DNA from: Amoebophrya sp. AT5.2
Lineage: Eukaryota; Sar; Dinophyceae; Syndiniales; Amoebophryaceae
Assembly (NCBI GenBank): GCA_005223375.1
Contig: RXOD01005622.1
Location: 1-13,188, forward strand
DNA length: 13,188 nucleotides
Direction: 5' to 3'
The notes under the pieces are model-generated. The model had not been told where the DNA came from. It did not search any database and saw only the letters and a list, made by a program, of their open reading frames with translations. Shown here piece after piece: positions 6,974-13,188 of this stretch. Position numbers and translations under genes: made by a program. Every line of letters begins with the position of its first letter. Position 1 is the stretch's first letter.

Positions 6974-9304
6974 ATGTCCGCCCCTACATCTAGATCCAGT
7001 CAGGCCTCTATGGCCTCTAGCGAGCAGGTCGACTTTCAAGCCGAAATCATCAAAGACACCAATATGCGCGTCTACGGAGTCGGGTCGGTGCTGCCCAAAT
7101 GGGTAGTAGCAGCCATCGACTTCGGCAAAGAGAACGCGGACGACGCTTTAGAGGAGAAGAACGCCGCTGCAGCCAAGGAGGTGATTGCCTTGCGCGCGCA
7201 CTTCAAGAAGCAGGAGGCTTCTGACCACTTGCTGATGCCAGGCCATCTTCGAGACCTTTACGCGAAGAAGAGCCTTCGCTTCATCGAAGCGATGGGACGC
7301 CGCGCTGCTGCTCGTTTTCCTGAAACCGCAGAAAAAGCGGACGACATCGTCTCCATTGTCGACCGCACACGACAAGGCCTCATGCACAAGGGTCACCTTC
7401 CACCCACCGGGTTCTGGAGGGCACAGAAAGAAGACTTCTTGAAGTCACAAGAAGAGGCGGCCGAACTTGCGGCCGCTGAACCACCGTCGCGCCCCCCAGC
7501 CGAGCACTGGTGTCCAGAGGAGGACATTGAGGAAATGTGGAGACAAACGCAGAAACACATCGACAGTGGCCTGTGGCGCGTGGTGGCTTTCTCCGACGAG
7601 GACAAAGCCAGAGACGAAAAGGGGCATCCTATTGCTTTCCCCGTGCACCAGCACGGGAGAGTAAGGGTGTGTGTGGATTTCCGCAAGAAAAACCGGCGCG
7701 TCATAGTGCACGAAAAGATGAGGTTGGTGGGGGTGCGTGGAGCCATCGAGATTATCTCCCGCCTCCTCTCGCCCCATAGCACCCACCTTGCGCTGATTCA
7801 GCACAAGGACGACGTCACCGCTGATACGAACCTGGAGAAAGCGGACCGCGAAGTGCTGCGAGAAGTTTTAGCCTCCGCACGGGCTGACTCTGTTCGAGCG
7901 GACGCGCAGAGAGCCGCCGCGGCAGTGCAAAAACGGGACGCGTCAGACCGGAGTCGGATAATGCCCTTCAGGTCCTTCTCCTCGAAGAAGGATCTTAAGG
8001 GTTATTACTATCAATTTGGCGTGGCGACACCGACGCAGAACCGGTTGTGGGTGCCGGTGCCCAACACACGCAAGCGCCCTCCCGCGGCCTCCCAGAAACA
8101 GAAGCAAAAATGGGCCCTCATCGAAAGTGCTTGCGCACTCTTCGGCGCGCTCGTTAGTGTTTATGAGTGTGTACATATGTCAGAATTGATAATGTTACTA
8201 TTGTGTAGCTCGTTACAGCTAATATGTACAATATACATAGATGATCTACACATGCACTCCAGAGAACTCATGGTGGCCAGCGATAACTCGCTCCTAGACC
8301 TGTTCTTGGAGCTATCGGGCTTCGATCAAGCGCCCGAAAAACACGAGTGCCACTCCCTCAGGATGCAACGCATCCTCACGGTCCTCGGCGTAGCGTATAC
8401 GCTGGAGAAGTTCAGCGACGGCATTTCGCTCTCTATTGCTGCAGAGAAGATCCAGCGCTTGCACCACATGGGGAACACGCTGCTGGTGCAGTTTAAGACG
8501 AAATCCGTGGACTTTGACCTGCTTCTCTCCTTTCGGGGTTTGTGCCGCCACTCGGCTCAGCTCAACTTGCAGCTGGCGCACATCGTTCGCGGGCTGGACA
8601 AATGGGCAGAAGCAGAACAGTTCAACGGCTGGATCAAACAGCGCAAGTTCCGACAGAGCCTCCGGAGGCTGACCCGGACCTTGCTCTTCCTTCAACGAAA
8701 GCAGGTTTCCCGTCGCCTCGCTCCCAAGCTCCTCGACATGCCTACAGCCCACCTTTACACCGACGCTTCGCTCGAGGACATGCAGTCTTTGAACGAGAAA
8801 TTGCGCAAGGGCGACCATGGCGCCATCAAAGCCCATGGCGCTTGGATCGGGGGTGTGATCGTGCTTCCCTGCGGGAAGCGTCGTGCCTTCCGTATCCAGG
8901 TTACGTCGCTGCCAAAGCACGTGAACTATTGCCATATAGGAATTCTTGAGTTCCTAGCCCTCCGCGTGGCGACCAGGATCTTCTCGCGAGAGATGAAGTG
9001 CCGCTACACCGTGGCGCACATTGACAACTTGGCGAGCGTGTACATCTCGATCCGGGGCACCTCCACCTGCAGCGTCACCCAGAACCTGTGCGCGTCTTGG
9101 ATCGAGGAGTGCATTTCGCAGAACGTGGCCACCTATTCGTCCTGGATATCGACGATCCGAAATGTGTCGGACGTTTTAACGCGTTCAGAACGCTTTGGGA
9201 TTATTCTCAGGGTGTTTCCAGGGCTGAAGGTCGAGCAGCCAGCATTACGACCCTTTCTTAGGGACCAGGTATGGCTCCCTACGTGGCGTTCGATTGATTT
9301 GTGA
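6974..9304 (+). CDS. Reverse transcriptase / RNase H
   Basis: This 776-aa protein copies the element RNA into cDNA and removes the RNA strand. RT motifs in order: RVCVDFRKKN (230-239); KKDLKGYYYQFGV (338-350) with catalytic D340; LFGALVSVYE (389-398) in the motif B position; YIDDLH (421-426) with the paired Asp; and VLGVAYTLE (470-478). RNase H follows: YTDAS (595-599, D597), ILEFLAL (657-663, E659), HIDN (682-685, D684) and NVSDVLTR (730-737, D733), so the catalytic acidic residues are all there. The overall plan resembles Ty3/DIRS-type RT-RH. Residues 1-190 before the fingers carry no recognised domain. About 106 residues separate VDFR from D340, against some 30-40 in ordinary Ty3-like enzymes, which implies an insertion rich in Ala/Arg/Asp (about 270-330). 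No integrase or protease domain is fused. The ATG at 6974 follows an A-rich leader; a later start cannot be excluded. Confidence 0.92.
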   Translation: MSAPTSRSSQASMASSEQVDFQAEIIKDTNMRVYGVGSVLPKWVVAAIDFGKENADDALEEKNAAAAKEVIALRAHFKKQEASDHLLMPGHLRDLYAKKSLRFIEAMGRRAAARFPETAEKADDIVSIVDRTRQGLMHKGHLPPTGFWRAQKEDFLKSQEEAAELAAAEPPSRPPAEHWCPEEDIEEMWRQTQKHIDSGLWRVVAFSDEDKARDEKGHPIAFPVHQHGRVRVCVDFRKKNRRVIVHEKMRLVGVRGAIEIISRLLSPHSTHLALIQHKDDVTADTNLEKADREVLREVLASARADSVRADAQRAAAAVQKRDASDRSRIMPFRSFSSKKDLKGYYYQFGVATPTQNRLWVPVPNTRKRPPAASQKQKQKWALIESACALFGALVSVYECVHMSELIMLLLCSSLQLICTIYIDDLHMHSRELMVASDNSLLDLFLELSGFDQAPEKHECHSLRMQRILTVLGVAYTLEKFSDGISLSIAAEKIQRLHHMGNTLLVQFKTKSVDFDLLLSFRGLCRHSAQLNLQLAHIVRGLDKWAEAEQFNGWIKQRKFRQSLRRLTRTLLFLQRKQVSRRLAPKLLDMPTAHLYTDASLEDMQSLNEKLRKGDHGAIKAHGAWIGGVIVLPCGKRRAFRIQVTSLPKHVNYCHIGILEFLALRVATRIFSREMKCRYTVAHIDNLASVYISIRGTSTCSVTQNLCASWIEECISQNVATYSSWISTIRNVSDVLTRSERFGIILRVFPGLKVEQPALRPFLRDQVWLPTWRSIDL
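8152..8255 (+). other. AT-rich patch across the RT active site
   Basis: By hand count, 27 of 90 bases at 8161-8250 are G or C (30%), whereas 8041-8130 has 57 of 90 (63%). The patch encodes RT residues of about 394-427, including YIDD, using TTA, CTA, ATA and similar codons that the rest of the gene avoids. It also contains a 9-bp inverted repeat, TGTACATAT (8170-8178) and ATATGTACA (8222-8230). The frame stays open through it. Confidence 0.75.
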
Positions 9305-9588
9305 ATTTTGTGAAGATAAAGATAGTTTCCTCTCGAGCTAGGCAGGCGCTTCCGGTGTGATCGTTCCGTTCTTGGTGTGCAGTCAGCGCCTGCCGAAACA
9401 AGTGAGCTCAAAATGATATGTGAAAAATTGAAATATAAAATGGAATTGAGTTGAATGCTCCTACCACATGTTCGCGTCCACATGAAGCGTTTCGGCTCCC
9501 CACAGATCGATCCTTCGGCGTGCTACATCTTTTCTTTCTGTGTGACCTGATTCAATCGGCTACACCATTCTCTCCTTTCAAACAGAAG
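9305..9588 (+). other. Spacer after RT with a 10-bp inverted repeat
   Basis: GGCAGGCGCT (9341-9350) and AGCGCCTGCC (9385-9394) are perfect reverse complements with a 34-nt loop, 36 nt after the RT stop. An AT-rich stretch follows (9410-9450). The spacer ends in a pyrimidine-rich run and AAACAG (AG at 9584-9585), four bases before the next ATG, again acceptor-like. The downstream frame is open upstream of that ATG to at least 9451, but without an in-frame ATG. Confidence 0.55.
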
Positions 9589-10785
9589 ATGCCGGATAGA
9601 TTCTTTGTCCTCGCAGATTTAGATCCGCTCCAGCTGTTGGATAGCGCTACTTACAAGAAAGACCCTAACCACAACAGAACTCACCTTCCGTCCCCAAAAA
9701 GACTGTTTGAAGGTAAAGATAGCGCTCTTCGCAGAGCCGTAGAAAAGAGAGAAACAGCACGCGCAGCCGCCCAGGAGAAGCACCTACTGTCCGAGCAGAG
9801 TAGGACTGCCATAGTTTCTGAAGCAAAAGCCTCATCATCTTCGGATCGGCAAGCAGTTTCTCCAGCTACACCCAGCTTCGCACCGTCGGACGCATTCGCC
9901 CGCGAGTTCGTGTGCGAGATGTCGGACCAAGGGGAGAAAGAGCTCGACACGTACCAGCAGGAAGCCGAGGAGTACCGTCAAAACCAGGACGGTCTGAGCT
10001 CCATGGGCCAAGCAATCTCGGCCATCCGGGCTAAGTCTCTCAGCGGAGGGGTCAACTTTCTGCCCTTCAGCGAGGTTCTCAGCTCGATGATCTTTCACGC
10101 TGGCCTGCCGAAGCGCGTTGCCTTCAACGACGTGTCGAAGAACATGCAGGACATTATGCGCTACGGGTGCATCCAAAAAGTGCAGACTTCCGGAGGTGTG
10201 ACCGTGCCCATGCCGGTGCAAGGAGTGCTGCCCGCCTGGTCCGTCGTCACCCCGCCCGCCGTGTTCAACGATCACTTGTTGCTGCACAACAAGGAGGCTA
10301 TCGAGATCGGCCACCAGTCCACTTGCGCCGAGATCTCCCACCGCGTGCGTTTGGAAAAGACCGAATTCGACAAAAAGATCTCCGGGATCCAGCTCAAGCT
10401 GCAGGGCATGCTCATCGGTGACCGCCACGTGCAGCCGACTGAGATGCGCCCGCCGTCTGCAAAGCAGCTGCGGGACGGTAAGGAACTGTTCACGAAGCTC
10501 TGCGACATCGTGGCCGACAAGACACCCGGGCTCATTGCCCGGAACGAAGGTTTGGAGTGCATCAAGCTTCTGTACTTGTTTCTCAACGCCTGCGCCGACG
10601 AGTTGGACGGCCAATACCTGTCGTGGGCGGACTGGCGCATGAAGTACTCGCTGGAGATCCTCTTTGAGCTGAACTTCATGAGTCTGCGCCGCAACGAAGA
10701 AGGAGGCATTTCCGCGGTCACCGCGAAAAACGAAGTGTGCATGGACCTCTTCGACTCCAAGGGAAACGCGCCCGGTAAGCAGTGA
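9589..10785 (+). CDS. Unrecognised 398-aa element protein (structural or gag candidate)
   Basis: I chose the ATG at 9589 (MPDRFFVLADLD) because it is the first ATG and directly follows the acceptor-like CAG. Residues 1-100 are charged and Ser/Ala-rich, including a basic/coiled-coil-like stretch (about 40-75). Residues 100-150 are acidic and Gln/Glu-rich. About 150-250 are more hydrophobic and contain PMPVQGVLPAWSVVTPP (207-223). The C-terminal part is helical, with LECIKLLYLFLNACADEL (322-339) as a strong amphipathic segment. No zinc knuckle, protease, methyltransferase or hydrolase motif is visible. Its place after the RT is unusual for a gag. It could be a second capsid protein, an accessory factor, or a captured host gene. 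The long antisense frame across it (9835-10614) is judged a shadow. Confidence 0.6.
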   Translation: MPDRFFVLADLDPLQLLDSATYKKDPNHNRTHLPSPKRLFEGKDSALRRAVEKRETARAAAQEKHLLSEQSRTAIVSEAKASSSSDRQAVSPATPSFAPSDAFAREFVCEMSDQGEKELDTYQQEAEEYRQNQDGLSSMGQAISAIRAKSLSGGVNFLPFSEVLSSMIFHAGLPKRVAFNDVSKNMQDIMRYGCIQKVQTSGGVTVPMPVQGVLPAWSVVTPPAVFNDHLLLHNKEAIEIGHQSTCAEISHRVRLEKTEFDKKISGIQLKLQGMLIGDRHVQPTEMRPPSAKQLRDGKELFTKLCDIVADKTPGLIARNEGLECIKLLYLFLNACADELDGQYLSWADWRMKYSLEILFELNFMSLRRNEEGGISAVTAKNEVCMDLFDSKGNAPGKQ

Positions 10786-11110
10786 ATCAGGTCACTGCGC
10801 GTCAGAAGCCAGCCCCTCTCGGTGAGGGGGAGTTTTGTTCTACAACTACTTTCATCTTTCATGCTATAAGTTTAGCTTCAGCACGTTGACTTTGATCTTC
10901 CAATTACCCTTTCAGGTATCTCTCTTGAAGGCCTCTCCCGCTATAAGTTTAGCGTTTGAGCCCTCTGAATTAACAATTTCAAAACTCAAGCACGATTCTC
11001 TCGCTTCTTTCAAAAGTTCTATCTTTCTTTCAATTGATCCGTCTACTAATCTCTCTATCACGACTGATCCACCACTCTCGTTCTGCTTTCGTTTTGACTA
11101 CACAGTGTCC
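10786..11110 (+). other. 3' non-coding region of the element
   Basis: Directly after the last ORF is a hairpin, CCCCTC (10813-10818) with GAGGGG (10824-10829), followed by a short T-run. GCTATAAGTTTAGC occurs twice, at 10863-10876 and 10940-10953. The rest is pyrimidine-rich and AT-rich. Frames that remain open through it have no domain-like content. Confidence 0.55.
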
Positions 11111-11452
11111 AGAAAATCGCCTTTCGGCAGTCCTTTATCTATGGTCGTCAACCCTAGGCTGCGCCCTGATCTCAGGACCGCCTAATACTCTAGCAAGCTC
11201 TTCAATGACCACTAAATGACTTGCTGCGGTGCAGCTTCGTGCCGCTCGTAGCTCGCTCACCGATCGGGCCTTCTTTGACCCGATCCACAGACTTTCGACT
11301 CGATTTCAGTGCTCGTCTTGAGCTCGCGCGCACACTCGTGTGCGCTGTACGCGAGCAAAGCTCGAGAGGAAAATGAACATGAATGATCACGCGGCAGCGT
11401 CTGGGGATTCGGATGTTCGAGGGAGATCAAGAGAGTGTTTTAAACTTGTTTA
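11111..11452 (+). repeat. Split direct repeat B2 (right terminus)
   Basis: This is the second copy of the 342-nt B repeat, matching B1 except at two positions. It ends ACTTGTTTA, after which the sequence reads AATCATAAAATG and is unrelated to A, so this is the right end of the element. It contains the same hairpin as B1 (11322-11356). Confidence 0.9.
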
Positions 11453-12720
11453 AATCATAAAATGCCGCGAATGCCTTTTTGTTTTCTGGCGCCGCCTCAA
11501 CTGAGCTCGAGGTCGAGGTGAGCGTGGTGAGGCTCAGCCCTACTCTTTGCAAGAACATAGAACTTGATCCGAGGAACAATCTGAAAGCGTGCATATATTT
11601 TTAGGTTGGTTGCCTTTGCAGTAGTAGCCGCTGGTTTATAATTTTATTTTCATTCATCTCGCGCTGTCGCAGCAGCTACGCTACCGCTTCCGTTTCCGTA
11701 CCTACCACTAGTAGTAGAAGACGTAGAAGTAGAAGTAGACCCACGCACGCGCAGAAGTAGTAATAAGTCAATGAGCTAATATTTGGAAAAAAAAAAAACA
11801 AAATACTTGCGAGACGGTCCGTCTGATCACCAGGACAACTACCAGGGCAGGAAGATGGACCATCTGCATCTCCAAGATAAAGATTTAGCACTCAGTAGAA
11901 CAAATGACAGAAACTGAGCCAAATCTTCAATGAACAATGAATCCAGCGACGAAGACACACAATCGTGTCTAGACTGACTCTGACCAAAGATGTTGCTCGT
12001 GCCGTTCTTTGATCATGATCATGACGCCCCGGCGCATACGTAAGTCGACCAAGGAACATCGACTCAACAGGAGCTCAGCCAACAGATTTGATCATAAAAT
12101 TGATTGAAAAGCATGCGCCGTCTGGTGGTGCTGGATGCTTTTTCATCAAGTCCGAACGTCGAACGAAGCTGCAGGTGCTGGCGCAGCTGCCGGCATTACA
12201 CCAAATACATCGCTGGCGCTGGCGCTGGGTAAAGAGAATCTAGCAAAGCGGCCGGGAGAGCAGCTGTGTTCGTCGTGCGTTCATCGAGCCTGTAGTTGTC
12301 AGAGCAGGAAATTATAATATAAGAATCGGACTGGCCGTACCTACTTGATGAATCGATGTCAGACGACGACTCTGATTGCGAGAGTAAAAATCAGGCACCG
12401 CAGCACTTGTTCCTTTCTGACGCTCCGTGGATCTCGCTCTCAAAAGTGGTCAAACAATAACAAACCGCAATGATCACGTTCACGCGATCTTAGGTAGTTG
12501 TACAAAGCAAAGCGAACATGACCTCCATCTCCAACTCCATGGTAAAGTTCGGTGTTATACTTCAAAATGAAGAAGTTCGCTCATTTTCTCAGATGAATGC
12601 CACTCATGTTAGTTTACTGTGATTTGTGACACTCACACTGCCCGAACACCAACGGCTAAACAACGAACAATTAGCCAGTAGACTGTATACTTCTTTATTC
12701 AATTTTCATGATCGCAAAGG
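11453..12720. other. Non-coding flank right of the retroelement
   Basis: In about 1.27 kb I see no convincing gene. Landmarks are: a degenerate TAG/AAG microsatellite around 11708-11764; a run of 12 A at 11787-11798; a 12-bp palindrome TGATCATGATCA at 12010-12021; and three CGCTGG units at 12211-12228. Short open frames (for example 12135-12317) lack any supporting feature. Confidence 0.5.
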
Positions 12721-13188
12721 CCGATGAGGGGGGGCTGGGTGGTGTTTGAGGGGTGTCGGAGGTGCGGCGGAGGGGTGTCGCCAGGGGTCTTTGGGGGGCC
12801 TTCGAGGTGGCACGCAATAAGGGGGGGTTTATTTGAAGAGGTCCGGAGGCCTGCGACATTCGCGAGACCCTTCCAGGAGTCCCCCCCCTCCCCGAGAGCG
12901 AGATATCGCGAGGGGTCTCGGGGGGCCTCGGGACCCCTTCGGAAGTTCAGCGAGAGAGGTTGGCCCGGCTGTGGCGTTTTCGAAAGAATCGCCGCAAGAA
13001 GAAAGAGAAAGGCGAAGCAAGGCCGGCGCGCGTTCGGGCCCACGTCTGTCGGCATTCGGTTCGGCGTCGCCCGGTTTTTCGTTCAACGTCGCTCGGCGTT
13101 TGGCTTGAGCGCGATGGTCGGCGCGCGTTCGGCTGGATGTCGGTCGGTCGCCGCCCGTTCGGCTTGACGTCGGTCGGCGTTCTTCGGC
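12721..13188. repeat. G-rich, self-complementary tract with degenerate GTCGG/CGTTCGG repeats
   Basis: Composition changes abruptly. Runs of three to seven G occur at 12728-12734, 12737-12739, 12750-12753, 12772-12775, 12784-12787, 12793-12798 and 12821-12827. At 12864-12937 GC-rich complementary pieces such as GAGACCC/GGGTCTC and GGGGTC/GACCCC occur. From about 13020 to the edge, degenerate copies of CGTTCGG and GTCGGTCGG recur, and CGGCGCGCGTTCGG occurs at 13024 and 13119. Frames are open on both strands, as expected of GC-rich repeats. It continues beyond the window. Confidence 0.55.

Larger units (their letters stand above)
1804..11453 (+). mobile_element. Tyrosine-recombinase (DIRS-order) retrotransposon with split direct repeats
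   Basis: The element is defined by two pairs of direct repeats in the order A1 (1809-1880), B1 (2230-2571), A2 (2573-2644), B2 (11111-11452), with B1 and A2 fused. Between A2 and B2 lie five same-strand ORFs, including a tyrosine recombinase (3219-5234) and an RT/RNase H (6974-9304). No DDE integrase, aspartic protease or DIRS-type methyltransferase is seen. The outer boundaries share TTTAA (1804-1808 and 11449-11453). Known SDR elements (PAT, Ngaro, VIPER/TATE, Kangaroo) integrate through a circular DNA by YR and make no conventional target-site duplication. Repeat copies are nearly identical and the ORFs are uninterrupted, so this copy looks young and potentially active. YR upstream of RT recalls VIPER-like elements of trypanosomatids, but the position of the B1-A2 joint close to the left end is unusual. 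An alternative reading is a short A1-B1 derivative joined head-to-tail to a full A2-B2 element. Confidence 0.85.

Noticed and set aside
9835..10614. 259-codon antisense ORF over the last element gene
   Set aside because: Same reason: no motif, low-complexity His/Val/Leu composition typical of a shadow frame.
10813..10835. Bacterial-type intrinsic terminator after the last ORF
   Set aside because: The hairpin plus short T-run looks like one, but the element is eukaryotic, so I record it only as a hairpin.
2230..11452. B1 and B2 as 342-bp LTRs of an LTR retrotransposon
   Set aside because: They do not begin TG or end CA, there is no flanking target-site duplication, no integrase or protease is found, and a second repeat pair (A1/A2) joined to B1 fits split direct repeats with a YR instead.
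12724..13167. 147-codon ORF in the G-rich tract
   Set aside because: The sequence is repetitive and GC-rich with several frames open on both strands; the Arg/Gly-rich product looks like repeat translation.
1..13188. CRISPR array, tRNA or rRNA genes
   Set aside because: No regularly spaced repeats, tRNA cloverleaf or rRNA-like sequence was recognised by eye on either strand.

Overview
The window looks like nuclear DNA of a eukaryote, probably a protist. The standard genetic code fits every long reading frame. The main occupant is a tyrosine-recombinase (YR) retrotransposon of the DIRS order, a group known only from eukaryotes. I cannot name the species from the sequence. Coding regions are GC-rich and the spacers are richer in A, T and pyrimidines.

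Layout. Positions 1-1254 hold the 3' part of a host or other-element gene with a weak OTU-like cysteine-protease signature; it is open at the left window edge. Positions 1255-1803 are non-coding flank. Positions 1804-11453 (about 9.65 kb) form one apparently intact, young retroelement. In order it contains: terminal repeat A1 (1809-1880); a 349-nt non-coding leader with a strong hairpin (1881-2229); repeat B1 (2230-2571) fused to A2 (2573-2644); a small 130-codon ORF; a tyrosine recombinase (3219-5234); a gag-like basic protein (5591-6544); a reverse transcriptase/RNase H (6974-9304); an unrecognised 398-residue ORF that is a second structural-protein candidate (9589-10785); a non-coding 3' stretch; and repeat B2 (11111-11452). 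Positions 11453-12720 are non-coding flank with simple repeats. Positions 12721-13188 are a G-rich, self-complementary, degenerate repeat tract.

How the parts fit. A1...B1-A2...B2 is the 'split direct repeat' arrangement of Ngaro/PAT/VIPER-type YR retrotransposons. The inner B-A joint copies the junction a circular DNA intermediate would have. RT/RNase H would make the cDNA, the gag-like products would package the RNA, and the YR would integrate the circle without an integrase. The layout is unusual in three ways: the B1-A2 joint lies near the left end rather than the right, the YR precedes the RT, and five ORFs lie on one strand. The 5-bp sequence TTTAA occurs at both outer boundaries and TTTAG at the internal joint, which suggests the recombination core and predicts the empty target site.

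Other points of interest are a sharply AT-rich patch of about 100 bp exactly over the RT catalytic motif, an insertion of roughly 70 residues in the RT fingers, a possible C4 zinc site inside the recombinase, and polypyrimidine-AG acceptor-like sites before the ORFs.
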